Positions 8,918 through 17,938 of a stretch of 64,000 bases of DNA are shown here, piece by piece. A program made the translations under genes and the position numbers. Source of the DNA: Pseudomonadota bacterium (lineage in GTDB: Bacteria > Myxococcota_A > UBA9160 > SZUA-336); contig QJZC01000011.1 in the NCBI GenBank assembly GCA_003247575.1, forward strand, positions 23,874 to 87,873. Direction: 5' to 3'. The notes below the pieces were generated by a model that made no database searches, was not told the origin of the DNA, and saw only the letters and a list, made by a program, of their open reading frames with translations. The first letter of the stretch is position 1; each line of letters starts with the position of its first letter.

Positions 8918-9100
8918 ATCTGTGAGGAAATGTCGGTGTCTGCGCGCGGCTCCGCGCTCGGGACGCGCGAGCGGACGGATGCTCGGGGGGTGCAGGACGC
9001 GGGAGGGCCGCAACTCGGGGGGGGGGGCGCCACCTAGCGGGGCGACTCGGCCACTCCTCTCGAAAGTACGCTAGACCACCCACGGTTCAGGAGGGAAGCC

Positions 9101-9583
9101 ATGTGGCGATGGGTGTTGTCGGCGGCACTGGTGGGCGCTTGGCTCCCATCAGCGGCCTTCGCCGACGTTTATTCGTATGAGCAGGACAACGGCACGCTCG
9201 CCTTCACCGACGATGCAGAGCACGTGCCGGAGCGTTACCGCCGAGCGATGAAGCAGGCTCCGGACCGCGCGCTCGAGGACTACCCGCGGCTCACCATTCG
9301 ATCGGTCCCCGCCCAGCGCAAGCCGGCCACCGATCCCGCTGCCGCCGCGCAGGAGATGCACTTTCCGATGCTGAATCCGGTAGGGCCTCTCGCCGGCTCT
9401 GCGCCCGTCTATCTGCAGGCGGGACCTGGGCTGCTGATTCCCGCGACGCTCGGGAACCCGGATGAACCTCTCCGCGTGACGCGCGAGTTCCGCTGGGTGG
9501 ACGGTCGCTACACGCCGCTGGTCGTGGTGCGCCGCGGAGACGTGGTCGTGCTCGAAACGGTAGAGGTCGCTCCGCAGTACTGA
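9101..9583 (+). CDS. exported DUF4124-domain protein
   Basis: The 160-residue protein has a signal peptide ending near AFA (residues 19-21). A DUF4124 core follows: DVYSYEQDNGTLAFTDD, then the HVPERYR motif. The family is widespread in proteobacterial envelopes and has no assigned biochemical role. It starts at ATG 9101 after AGGAGGGAAGCC, a strong ribosome site. It stands alone, with tRNA-fMet upstream and a convergent gene downstream. A run of 11 G residues (9017-9027) lies in its leader region. Confidence 0.8.
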   Translation: MWRWVLSAALVGAWLPSAAFADVYSYEQDNGTLAFTDDAEHVPERYRRAMKQAPDRALEDYPRLTIRSVPAQRKPATDPAAAAQEMHFPMLNPVGPLAGSAPVYLQAGPGLLIPATLGNPDEPLRVTREFRWVDGRYTPLVVVRRGDVVVLETVEVAPQY

Positions 9584-9631
9584 GCGGCGAGCTACGGCAC
9601 AGAGCTCACTCTGCTGCGCAGTGCGAGCGGG

Positions 9632-10912
9632 CTAGACCGCCTTGAGCTCGAAGCCGAGGCGCTCCTCGACCGCATGCAGCCGCGCTCCGAGGAGCTCCGT
9701 GTCGCGTGCGCCTACGTTCAGGACGGCATAGCGGCTGGTTTGCGCGTCGCTGCAGCGCACCAGGTCTCCCACGTTCTTGTCGCTCCAGACGAGGGTTCCC
9801 ATGAACCACCCCTCGGCGGCTGCGAGGTCGCAGGCGTCGGGTGCGCTCGTGACCGCGCACGGTGCCGACGCGTAGAGCACACTGCTTGCGGCGCAGGCAT
9901 AACGTCCCTGGCGGTGGACGAGCGATGGGCGTCCCTGCAGGCAAAGAGAGAGCGCCGCCTCATAGGCATGGTTGCCGTCCACCTTCTGGTAGAGGTCCGC
10001 AAGCTGGCCGTCCAGGTGTGGATACAGCCCGCGGATCACGATCTTCTCGTCGCGGTAGTCCCATGTGGCATCCAGATGAAAGCAACACTGGTTCAGGCCG
10101 CTTGCGCGAACCAGTCTGCGAGCCACATCAAAGGTGCGTGACTGCACGTGCGCCGGTAGGCGGGATGGGTACTCGTAGCGGGCGACCCACCCGCTGCGCG
10201 GGTGAACGCGCATGTCCATGATTCCGAAGAACTCGACCGCGTCCTCGCTTGTGAATCCCTCGAGCGCGATGTGAGCGCCGGGAACATCGGGTTCGGCGAT
10301 CCAGGCGGGTGTGTCCAAGGGTCGGTCACTGCAGGCTGCTACCAAACGCTCGAGGCGAGGCCACGTTCGTTCGACGAGTCCGCGCAGCTGTGCGCTGGCC
10401 AGCCACGCCTCGAGCTTGTCTCGGCTTGCGATGTGCACGTCATCGCCTGGGCCGCGTGCGAACTCGCAGTGAAGTGTGACCGGATAGGGAAGATCGGGAA
10501 GAGCGTCCCTCGAATCTCGCGAGATGCGCCAGCCCGGCGACAGCGCATCGGGCTGGATCTCGGACACGAGATCGCGCGCGAGTCGGCGGTCGAGTAGGCT
10601 CCGCAAAGCTTCAGGGGGCGGGGAGGGCAGACCCAACCGGCTCGCAACCGCCGCGGCGAGCAGAGATCCGGGACCTCCGCTCGTGCACAGGACCCCTTGC
10701 AGGTGGTGGCGCTCGGTCGCGCTGATGTTGTCGAGAATCGCAGACGGGTTCGCCAGCGCGATCGTGGAGTCACTACCGAGCTGCGCCTCGCTCGGGGACA
10801 GGTATTTGACCGTGACCCGTTCACCCCAGGCTGGCCAACAGGCCTGCAGTTGCTTTCTGTCCCAGAGAGTCTCGCAGATGACGCCGACGCGAGCAGCCGT
10901 GGATTGCGACAT
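9632..10912 (-). CDS. ATP-grasp-like protein, possibly carboxylate-amine ligase relative
   Basis: From ATG 10912 the product has 426 residues; a TTG 30 bases upstream is an alternative. The N-terminus resembles a Rossmann-like lid (ARVGVICET). The middle part LLDRRLARDLVSE recalls the helix opening an ATP-grasp domain. The C-terminal half has CCFHLDATWDYRDEKIVIRGLYPHLDGQ followed by LADLYQKVDG, which lines up with the metal-binding strand and Asn-Pro-Arg loop of ATP-grasp enzymes. However, the expected Glu-x-Asn-x-Arg is replaced by RGLYPHL. It may be a divergent or inactive ligase. No operon partner is visible. Confidence 0.5.
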   Translation of the reverse strand: MSQSTAARVGVICETLWDRKQLQACWPAWGERVTVKYLSPSEAQLGSDSTIALANPSAILDNISATERHHLQGVLCTSGGPGSLLAAAVASRLGLPSPPPEALRSLLDRRLARDLVSEIQPDALSPGWRISRDSRDALPDLPYPVTLHCEFARGPGDDVHIASRDKLEAWLASAQLRGLVERTWPRLERLVAACSDRPLDTPAWIAEPDVPGAHIALEGFTSEDAVEFFGIMDMRVHPRSGWVARYEYPSRLPAHVQSRTFDVARRLVRASGLNQCCFHLDATWDYRDEKIVIRGLYPHLDGQLADLYQKVDGNHAYEAALSLCLQGRPSLVHRQGRYACAASSVLYASAPCAVTSAPDACDLAAAEGWFMGTLVWSDKNVGDLVRCSDAQTSRYAVLNVGARDTELLGARLHAVEERLGFELKAV

Positions 10913-11171
10913 GAAAGGAAAGTTAACGAAAACGAATGACAAGCGAGTCTCTCGAACGAAAACTTTTTTGCGTACGAGTTTTTTGTGTCAGCTATCGCCG
11001 GGGTACACGCTGGGATTTCGCTGCGGGGATTTGCCTCCGCGAGGCTTCGCGTCTGGCAGGTCGTGAACGATCTGCGGGCCGATCCATCCGGGTCCGGGCC
11101 CTATGAGATCCGGGCCCGTCTGCTTGGGACATGGCGCCCCTGGCGGCCCAGGTTCTGCCGAGCTGGTAGAG

Positions 11172-11618
11172 CTAGCGAGTCACCGAGGGCAGGGGTTCGC
11201 GGTCGCGGCTGGCGAACAGCTCTGCGTCTGGCGATACGTACCAGAGCGAGTCGCTCGGATCGTAACGCCAGCGTTGCTCGTGGGTGACTGCAAACTCCCG
11301 GATGGATGGGAGCCGGTAGAACCGGATCAGCAACAGCACGCGCGCTTCCGCGCGCTCGGGCCCGAGCGACACGGACTGAATGTCCATCTCGGTGAATCGG
11401 ATCGCCCGCGGGGCGGAGGCATCGAAGGTCCTCAGGAATTCTTCCCGCCGGTCGGGCTCGACACTCTTGATGGCCATCTCGAGATTCCCGAAGCGAAGTG
11501 CGTTGTTGTAACGATAGGCGGCTTGCTCGACCTGGCTGCGCGCCTCGGAGGGGATCCAGAAGCGGGGGCTCCAGTAGCCGAGCGAGCAGGCACTCAACGA
11601 GAACACGCAGCCAATCAT
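11172..11618 (-). CDS. small lipoprotein
   Basis: ATG 11618 gives 148 residues. The short signal peptide MIGCVFSLSAC ends in a good lipobox (LSAC, Cys11). The mature part contains VEQAAYRYNNALRFGN and a beta-rich half with RWRYD and WYVSPD, similar in style to NTF2-like or DUF4440-like lipoproteins, but I cannot assign a family. The same frame stays open for more than 1 kb upstream over the divergent kinase gene; that extension is not supported by a signal peptide or composition. Confidence 0.65.
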   Translation of the reverse strand: MIGCVFSLSACSLGYWSPRFWIPSEARSQVEQAAYRYNNALRFGNLEMAIKSVEPDRREEFLRTFDASAPRAIRFTEMDIQSVSLGPERAEARVLLLIRFYRLPSIREFAVTHEQRWRYDPSDSLWYVSPDAELFASRDREPLPSVTR

Positions 11619-11999
11619 GGCGCAGGCACGGAGTACCGCGCGCGGGGCGCCAGCTCGGGGGAGGAGGTGCGAGCCGCTCCGGGGCAGGGGGTTCGCGGCA
11701 TCTCGTGGTAGACGGACCATCTCGGATGCAGAGCATCGGGCTCGCAGAACCAGAGGGCCAGACCCGCTGGGAGGCCTGGCGACTCGTGCGCAAAGCTGTA
11801 CCTGTTTGCCGCGTCGCGGTGTGCGCGTGCCGTGCTCGCGCGATGGCGGTGTGAGGAACAGCGCCGCGGCGCGCGAAAGCGCATCCCGGGATGCGCGAAG
11901 CGCGCCCGGAGATGTAAGGAAATTTGCGGTGTCCTGCGTGGACGGGCGCGTGTGTGGGTGTGAGCTCGTGAGGCTGTTCGGTTCGGGAGGGGGGATGAG
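11619..11999. other. divergent intergenic region with a perfect palindrome
   Basis: About 380 bases between the divergent lipoprotein and ROK kinase genes. It holds an 18-bp perfect palindrome at 11879-11896. Reading frames open across it on both strands lack protein-like composition. Promoters for both neighbours are expected here. Confidence 0.5.
11879..11896. promoter_or_regulatory. 18-bp perfect palindrome, candidate operator
   Basis: GCGCATCCC followed directly by GGGATGCGC is perfectly self-complementary. It lies 104 bases upstream of the ROK kinase GTG, in the shared control region with the divergent lipoprotein. With no loop and no T-run it is more likely a dimeric repressor site than a terminator. 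The regulator is unknown. Confidence 0.4.
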
Positions 12000-12968
12000 G
12001 TGAGGTTGGGCCTGGACATCGGTGGTACGAAGGCTGCCGTCGCGATCGGAGACGAGCGGGAAATTCTGGCGAGCGAGGTTCATGAATCCTGGTCTCACGG
12101 CAGCTGGCGTGAGTCCCTGCGAGATTTGCTCGAGCGCGCTGACGCACTTCTGCGGGGCCTTGGTGTGGACCCGAGCGCGCTCGAGGGTGTGGGCATCAGC
12201 TCGCCTGGCCCCCTCGACATCCCAGCGGGGCGCATCGTCGCCTGCCACAACATTCCCGGCTGGATCGACGTGCCGGTCGTAGAGGTGGTGGCCGAGCACT
12301 ACGGCTGTCCGGTGGCGCTCGAGAACGACGCAAATGCCGCCGCCCTCGCCGAATCGCATTATGGTGTTGGGCGCGGTGCCCGCTGCATGATCTTTCTGAC
12401 GATGAGCAGCGGCGTTGGCGGAGGCATCGTCGTCGATGGAAAGCTGCACGCGGGTGCCAGCTTTCAGGCTGGGGAGGTTGGGCACATTCCCGTGGAGCTC
12501 GACGGACGTGCGTGTACGTGCGGACTGCGCGGGTGCCTGGAGGCCTACACGAGCGGGCACGCCATCGCGGGCATCCTGCGACAGGAGATCGCCGCAGGGC
12601 GCACGACGTCGATTCTCGAGGCGGTCTCCGGCGACACCGAACGCATCAATGCGCATCACTGGGTCGCGGCGATCCGAAGTCGAGACCCGCTGGCGCTGGA
12701 GCTGCGTGAGAGCTTCCTCGATCGCCTGACTCAGGGTCTCGCGATGCTGATTCCTACCTTGGATCCCGATCTGATCGTACTTGGAACCGTGGTGCAGCGA
12801 AATCCCGAGCTCTTCCTTGAAGAAATACGCGTAAGGACTCGGAAGAGAACATGGAACGTGTACCACGGGGCTCGCATCGAGCCGGGCGCGCTGGGGCCGA
12901 GGCTGCCGTTCTATGCCGGGCTCGCAGCGGCGGCTTCGGCGGTGAGGCAGGCTTCGGGGACACGCTGA
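12000..12968 (+). CDS. ROK-family sugar kinase (glucokinase-like)
   Basis: The 322-residue protein starts at GTG 12000 after a GGGAGGGGGG stretch. The N-terminal LGLDIGGTKAAVAIGD is the ATP phosphate loop. GISSPGPLD and the sugar-binding VALENDANAAALAE contain the catalytic Asp. GEVGHIPVELDGRACTCGLRGCLEAY carries the zinc motif CxCGxxGCxE of ROK proteins. It has no N-terminal helix-turn-helix, so it is a kinase rather than a NagC-type repressor. Glucose or another hexose is the likely substrate. Its 3' end overlaps the convergent tgt gene by 58 bases. Confidence 0.9.
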   Translation: MRLGLDIGGTKAAVAIGDEREILASEVHESWSHGSWRESLRDLLERADALLRGLGVDPSALEGVGISSPGPLDIPAGRIVACHNIPGWIDVPVVEVVAEHYGCPVALENDANAAALAESHYGVGRGARCMIFLTMSSGVGGGIVVDGKLHAGASFQAGEVGHIPVELDGRACTCGLRGCLEAYTSGHAIAGILRQEIAAGRTTSILEAVSGDTERINAHHWVAAIRSRDPLALELRESFLDRLTQGLAMLIPTLDPDLIVLGTVVQRNPELFLEEIRVRTRKRTWNVYHGARIEPGALGPRLPFYAGLAAAASAVRQASGTR

Positions 12969-14077
12969 CCTGCGCGCCAGCGCTCGAGCCACAGCGAGCT
13001 CGAGCCGGTCGCGATGGCATGCCGGAGGCTGGCGAGTAGCCGCATATAGTACCGGATATTGTGTAGGGAGAGCATCGAGCCGGCCAGGGACTCTCCGACC
13101 TTGAACAAGTGGTGGAGGTAGCCTCGCGAGAAGTGGCGACAGCAGCGGCAGTCGCAGCTGGCATCGAGCGGCTCTGGATCGCCGGCGAAGCGCGCGTTGC
13201 GCAGCTGCAGCTTACCTTCACCGGTGTAGGCTGCCGCGTGACGACCGTGGCGAGTGGGCAACACGCAGTCGAACAGGTCGACGCCTCGGGTGACCATCTC
13301 CACGAGGTCCTCGGGCTTTCCGATTCCCATTGCATAGCGTGGAACGGTTCGCGGAAGTGGAGCCAGGCTGGCGGTGAGCAGGCGCAGGCGCTCCTCGGAC
13401 GACTCGCCGAGGCCCAGGCCGCCGACAGCGTAGGCGGGAAACTCGAGAGCGGCAGTGCGCGATGCGCTCTCCTGGCGTAGGTCCGCGAACCCGCCCCCCT
13501 GAACGATCCCGAACAGCCACTGGTCCTGCCGCCGCTGGGCCTCCCGGCAGCGCGCGGCCCAGCGAAGCGTGCGCTCGACACACGCGTGCGCTCGGCCCTG
13601 CGCGCCCGCACTCGCTGTCTCTGCAGGCTCGAACTGGTCGAGAATCACGATCAGATCGGCCCCCAGGGCCTCTTGGATACCAATGCAGGACTCGGGCGAC
13701 AGGAAGTAGCGGCTGCCGTCGATGGGACTCTGGAAGCGTACCCCCGATTCATCCACGCGCGCGTATCGATCCAGGCTGTGAAGCTGAAAGCCTCCTGAAT
13801 CCGTCAGGATAGGTCCATTCCAATCAAGGAATTGATGAAGTCCTCCGAGGCTCGCGACGGTGGTCTCACCCGGCCGCAGGTGGAGGTGGTAGGTGTTGCA
13901 CAGCACACCCTGGACCCGCGCGTCCCGTAGCTCCCACGGGGCCAGTCCCCGAACGGCGCCGTACGTCGCGACCGGAAAGAACGTCGGGGTCTCGAGAGTA
14001 CCATGAGGGGTGGTCAGCTCCCCGGCTCGCGAATCACTCGCGTCTTCATGTGTCACTTTAAAACTCAGGCCAACCAC
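12911..14077 (-). CDS. tgt: tRNA-guanine transglycosylase, variant active site
   Basis: The 388-residue enzyme exchanges guanine-34 for a queuine precursor in tRNAs with GUN anticodons. ILTDSGGFQ carries D93, the catalytic acid/base, and FDCVLPTR carries D270, the nucleophile. QGG and GGL occur at the expected places, and CDCRCC plus H339 form the zinc site. The substrate-pocket motif usually read as FDEC is here LDQF (146-149): the Glu and Cys are replaced by Gln and Phe. The start GTG 14077 overlaps the queA end by 13 bases, so the two queuosine genes form an operon. Confidence 0.9.
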   Translation of the reverse strand: MVGLSFKVTHEDASDSRAGELTTPHGTLETPTFFPVATYGAVRGLAPWELRDARVQGVLCNTYHLHLRPGETTVASLGGLHQFLDWNGPILTDSGGFQLHSLDRYARVDESGVRFQSPIDGSRYFLSPESCIGIQEALGADLIVILDQFEPAETASAGAQGRAHACVERTLRWAARCREAQRRQDQWLFGIVQGGGFADLRQESASRTAALEFPAYAVGGLGLGESSEERLRLLTASLAPLPRTVPRYAMGIGKPEDLVEMVTRGVDLFDCVLPTRHGRHAAAYTGEGKLQLRNARFAGDPEPLDASCDCRCCRHFSRGYLHHLFKVGESLAGSMLSLHNIRYYMRLLASLRHAIATGSSSLWLERWRAGQRVPEACLTAEAAAASPA

Positions 14078-15117
14078 ATTGCATCTCCGTAGGAATAGAA
14101 CCGGTACCCTCGCTCGATTGCGGCCTCATAGGCGCGCCGCGTCGTCTCGATGCCAGCAAACGCCATGACGAGGGCGAGCAGCGAGGAGCGAGGCAGATGG
14201 AAGTTGGTGACCAGGGCGTCGATCGCCCGGAACCTGTAGCCGGGCTGAATCAGCAGGTGGGCGCGGCCGCTCCCCGCGCAGCCACCGGTCGTCTCGAGCG
14301 CGCGAACGACGGTGGTTCCGACGGCGATCACGCGGCCGCCGCGGGCGCGGGCACGCTGCATGCCCAGGGCGCACTCCTCCGAGATCTCGAACTGCTCGGG
14401 CTCCAGGCGGTGCTCGGCCAAGGTTGGCGTGCGGACGGGCCGAAATGTTCCCGGACCTACGTGCAGGGTCAGGCGGAGAATCGGGAGTCGGGCGGCGAGT
14501 TCCGGAGTGAAGTGAAGGCTGGCCGTCGGGGCGGCGATGGAGCCGGGTGGAGTCGCGAACACCGTCTGGTAGTCGAGTCGGTCAGAAGCGCGGGCGACAC
14601 CCGCCCGGATATATGGAGGTAGGGGAATCTCGCCAAGACGTTCAGCGAGTTGCGGGATCGGGAAAGTTTTTTCATTCGAGATGACTTCTGGGGAGAAGGT
14701 GAAGCTCAACTCGCAAGTTCCGTCGGGCTCGATTCGGTCGATGCGTCCCCCGAGCCCTCCGGGCTCGCCAAGCTCGAGCTCGAGGCCGACGCGCAGGCGA
14801 CCGCTCGAACGCACCAACGCGCGCCAGCTCTGCTCCGAGATCGGCTCCAGTAGCAGCAGCTCGAGCTTCCCACCACTGCGCTTTCGTGCACGGACGCGCG
14901 CCGGGATGACCCTCGAGTCGTTCACCACGAGCACGTCCTCTGGCTGGACCAGAGTCGGCAGATCCGAGAACTGTGCGTCGCGCAGGCCCGGCACGCCGGA
15001 CGAAGCGTTCCCGTCGCGATCTACGACCAGCAGCCGTGCGTGGTCGCGCGGCTCCACCGGTTCCTGGGCGATCAGCTCGGAGGGCAGTGGGTAGTCCAGA
15101 TCTTCGAGGCGGATCAA
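14065..15117 (-). CDS. queA: S-adenosylmethionine:tRNA ribosyltransferase-isomerase
   Basis: From TTG 15117 the product is 350 residues, close to the usual 340-360. It opens with LEDLDYPLPSELIAQEPVEP and contains LLVVDR, DVLVVNDSRVIPAR, LHFTPEL and the C-terminal LVTNFHLPRSSLLALV, all typical of QueA. It converts preQ1-tRNA to epoxyqueuosine-tRNA with the ribosyl group of SAM. The TTG start is supported by a TTGA overlap (15114-15117) with the upstream lipoprotein gene and by the family start. tgt follows in the same operon. Confidence 0.9.
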   Translation of the reverse strand: MIRLEDLDYPLPSELIAQEPVEPRDHARLLVVDRDGNASSGVPGLRDAQFSDLPTLVQPEDVLVVNDSRVIPARVRARKRSGGKLELLLLEPISEQSWRALVRSSGRLRVGLELELGEPGGLGGRIDRIEPDGTCELSFTFSPEVISNEKTFPIPQLAERLGEIPLPPYIRAGVARASDRLDYQTVFATPPGSIAAPTASLHFTPELAARLPILRLTLHVGPGTFRPVRTPTLAEHRLEPEQFEISEECALGMQRARARGGRVIAVGTTVVRALETTGGCAGSGRAHLLIQPGYRFRAIDALVTNFHLPRSSLLALVMAFAGIETTRRAYEAAIERGYRFYSYGDAMWLA

Positions 15118-15497
15118 GGCGAGTCTCGAAGGAGCGCGTCGATCACCTCCGGTCGGTTCGCGATCGTGTCGTAGGAGAACCGCACGACTCCGGTCGGAGA
15201 GAGCGCACGAGCGATCTCGAGCTGGCGCTCCGCTCTGGCCGGCTCGCGCACGAAGAGCCAGGTTCCGAGCCCGAGCCCCAGGACGGCGGCGGAATACTCC
15301 CACGTGCCGGGCAGGCCCTCGCCCAGGCCTGGGGGTGGGGTCTGCGGGAGGGTGCTGCGAGGGGCCCGACGGGATGCGCTGTCTTCTGCGCCGGAGCCGC
15401 AGGCCAGGCCGGTCAGCATGATCGGCGCGATCAGGAGGGTCTGCGTGGGCGCGAGAGGGTGGTTCTCCCAGCGGGCGGGTGCAAGCGGTGCCTTCAC
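15114..15497 (-). CDS. small lipoprotein upstream of queA
   Basis: A GTG at 15497 gives 127 residues with a hydrophobic N-terminus TLLIAPIMLTGLAC ending in a lipobox (Cys near residue 32). The mature part includes a second hydrophobic stretch, EYSAAVLGLGLGTWLF. The C-terminal region IANRPEVIDALLRDSP ends in TGA overlapping the queA TTG. Frames run upstream to 15602 but without a plausible signal. No family recognised; expression is probably linked to queA-tgt. Confidence 0.55.
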   Translation of the reverse strand: MKAPLAPARWENHPLAPTQTLLIAPIMLTGLACGSGAEDSASRRAPRSTLPQTPPPGLGEGLPGTWEYSAAVLGLGLGTWLFVREPARAERQLEIARALSPTGVVRFSYDTIANRPEVIDALLRDSP

Positions 15498-15631
15498 GGG
15501 GCGCAGAGTAGCAGAGGCGTCGGGGTGCGAGCGCTGCTGGAGCACCCCAGCTGTCCTGGGGCCGAGACGCCGGTGTAGCGGCCTTCGACGACGATTGCGC
15601 ATCGATTCTCGGCGCCGTTAGATTGTTACGC

Positions 15632-17857
15632 ATGCCGGAGCCTCATCTCTCGCTCGACGTTGCGCGCCCCGTGCAGCCCTCGATCCGTATTCTGCGAGGT
15701 CCGCGCAGGCTCTCCGGGTGCCTGCGACGGCTTCGGTTCGGAGTCTTCGCGGTAGGTGCAGTGTGGGGCGCGGGGCTGGTTGCGCATGCGGAGTCCGGAG
15801 CCTCGCCGGCGGTGCAGCTTCGCGCCGCTCTGCGGCTTGCCGAGCAGGAGCGCTTCGAAGAGGCGATCGCCGCGCTCGACGGGCGGGTGCGCGAGGGGCC
15901 CCTGCAAGCGCATGCTGCGCTGCTCGAGGGGCGTTGGTGGCGCACTCGTGGTGAGCTGGAACGGGCTGAGCGTGCGCTGCGCAGGGGCCTCTCGGTCTCG
16001 CTCCCGCGTGACGTTGCTGCGCGTCTATGGATGGAGGTAGCCCAGGTCGAGCTGAGTCGCGGCCGCTACGAAACCGCGCGCGAGGCGCAGGAGCAGGCGT
16101 GGAGGTTGACGCACGATCCCGCCTTGGCGGCTCAGCTGGCGTTCGAGCTGGCGCGTGCGCTCGAGGACAGGAAGCAGCTGGTAATGGCTCTCGAGCTCTA
16201 CCGGACCGTGTGGACTCGTTGGCCCAAGGCCCTCGAGGCGGACGACGCCTTCGAGCGCTCAAGTTCGCTGGAGCGGCGGGCCAAGCTCGAGCCGGCGCCG
16301 ATCCAATCCCTGGTCGACCACATTCGCGATCTGCGCGCCGGCGGACGCTGTGACACGGCTCTGGAGCTCTTGCCAGCCGTCCGCTCGCGCAAGGATCTGA
16401 CTTCCGGGCAGGCCAGAATGCTGCGTGAGGAGCATGCTGATTGTCTGTTTCGCACGCGGCGCTACTCCGAGGCGACGAAGCGTTATCGCGCTCTTGCAGC
16501 CGAGAGCGACGGGGAGGCCGCGGTCGAGGCCTCGATCCAAGCCGCGCGCGCCCGCGTTCGCTCAGGCCAGCAGGAGCGTGGGGTCAGGGAGCTGAGCGCG
16601 ATCGCGCGCTCCGTCGAGGAACCCTACGCTACGCGCGCTCGCTATCTGGTCGCGCTATTGATCGATCGGAGCGATCCCGAATCGTCGCGCCGGCTGCTCG
16701 AGCAAGTTGCCAACCAAGGTGACGATGAGCGGCTCGCGCTCGATGCCAACTGGCAGCTTGCGTGGGCGGCCGTCGAGCGCGACGACAGCGCGGATGCGAT
16801 GCGCCATCTCGAGCCGCTGATGCGCGGATCCTGGAGTGATATCGAGGTCCGGCGCGCGCGCTACTGGCACGCGGTGGTTCAGGCGAGCAGCTCGCCGGAG
16901 CTCGCGCGCCAGGAGCTGCGTGAGCTCGCGGAAGCAGTTCCGCTGACCTACTACGGCATGCTGGCTGCCGAACGGCTCGGATTGGAGCCAGAGCTTCAGC
17001 GCGAGGTCGTGAGCGGTGCGCCGTCCTCTCGGTCCCTGCCCGAGGCTCTGGAGAGGGCAGGCTGGCTACAGGAGGCGGGTCTGCCTGATCTGGCGCGCGA
17101 TGAGCTCACGGCATGGCGTCTCAGTGGATCGCTGACTCGCGATGATCGCTTGACCGGGGCGCTCGCGCTGCACCAGCTCGGTGAGCACTACCACGCCGCT
17201 CGGCTCGTCATCGACGGATTTGGGGATGCCTTCGACCGTGGGATCGATCCGAACTGGCGAGAGGCGTGGACGGCGGCTTGGTATCGTCCGTTCGGCGCTC
17301 CCGTCGAGCGAGCGGTGAAGGAGTTCGAGTTCGACGAGGCCCTGGTCTACGCGATCATGCGCGAGGAGAGCCTCTACCGTCCGGAGGTCCAGTCTGGCGC
17401 AGGGGCTCGCGGCTTGATGCAGCTGGTGCCGCCGACCGCGAAGCGCATCGCAACGACGCTCGGTGTCAGTCCCTTTGATCCGGAATACTTATACGAGCCA
17501 GCAATCAACGTCCGATTTGGAACGTTTTACTTGAAGCAGCTGACGGGACAGTTCAAAGGCTCGCGCCCGCTCGCGATCGCTGCCTACAACGCTGGACCCG
17601 AGGCTGTCTCGGGGTGGACCTCCAGGCTCCAAGCGGACGTCTCGCTGCCGGTCGACCGCTTCGTCGACTCGGTCCCCTACAACGAGACCCGGCGCTACCT
17701 GCGCCGCGTGCTGCGGTCGTATCAGATGTATCGTCTGCTCTACGGCGACTCCCTGCGAGGCAAGCCAGCCGGAGCCTCTGCGGGGGCAGGGCTTGGGTTG
17801 CTGCGGCTGAACGTGCAGGGGATCTCCGCAGCCTTGCTGGCGCGAAGCCGACCTTAG
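15632..17857 (+). CDS. slt: soluble lytic murein transglycosylase (Slt-type)
   Basis: ATG 15632 gives 741 residues; a TTG nine bases upstream is possible. After a long basic signal region (cleavage near VAHA), residues about 45-520 are helical TPR-like superhelix repeats. The C-terminal catalytic domain reads ALVYAIMREESLYRPEV, with the catalytic Glu at about 579, then GARGLMQLVPPTAKRIA, IAAYNAGP and VPYNETRRYLRRVL. It cleaves the glycan between MurNAc and GlcNAc, forming 1,6-anhydro ends in the periplasm. It stands alone, divergent from the queA operon. Confidence 0.92.
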   Translation: MPEPHLSLDVARPVQPSIRILRGPRRLSGCLRRLRFGVFAVGAVWGAGLVAHAESGASPAVQLRAALRLAEQERFEEAIAALDGRVREGPLQAHAALLEGRWWRTRGELERAERALRRGLSVSLPRDVAARLWMEVAQVELSRGRYETAREAQEQAWRLTHDPALAAQLAFELARALEDRKQLVMALELYRTVWTRWPKALEADDAFERSSSLERRAKLEPAPIQSLVDHIRDLRAGGRCDTALELLPAVRSRKDLTSGQARMLREEHADCLFRTRRYSEATKRYRALAAESDGEAAVEASIQAARARVRSGQQERGVRELSAIARSVEEPYATRARYLVALLIDRSDPESSRRLLEQVANQGDDERLALDANWQLAWAAVERDDSADAMRHLEPLMRGSWSDIEVRRARYWHAVVQASSSPELARQELRELAEAVPLTYYGMLAAERLGLEPELQREVVSGAPSSRSLPEALERAGWLQEAGLPDLARDELTAWRLSGSLTRDDRLTGALALHQLGEHYHAARLVIDGFGDAFDRGIDPNWREAWTAAWYRPFGAPVERAVKEFEFDEALVYAIMREESLYRPEVQSGAGARGLMQLVPPTAKRIATTLGVSPFDPEYLYEPAINVRFGTFYLKQLTGQFKGSRPLAIAAYNAGPEAVSGWTSRLQADVSLPVDRFVDSVPYNETRRYLRRVLRSYQMYRLLYGDSLRGKPAGASAGAGLGLLRLNVQGISAALLARSRP

Positions 17858-17938
17858 GGTGCGTTCGTGCCCGCGGGGCCGGGGCTCCGCGACGACGCCT
17901 GCTCAACCGCGCTGCGGACGATTCCGATCGATCTCTGC

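Noticed and set aside
11619..12992. Long minus-strand frame running from the lipoprotein across the ROK kinase gene
   Set aside because: It is antisense to a clear kinase gene, is Arg/Pro/Ser-rich and has no domain; only the 3' part from 11618 has a signal peptide and protein-like composition.
15618..16262. Minus-strand frame opposite the lytic transglycosylase
   Set aside because: Arg/Pro/Ala-rich shadow without features; the plus-strand gene is unambiguous.
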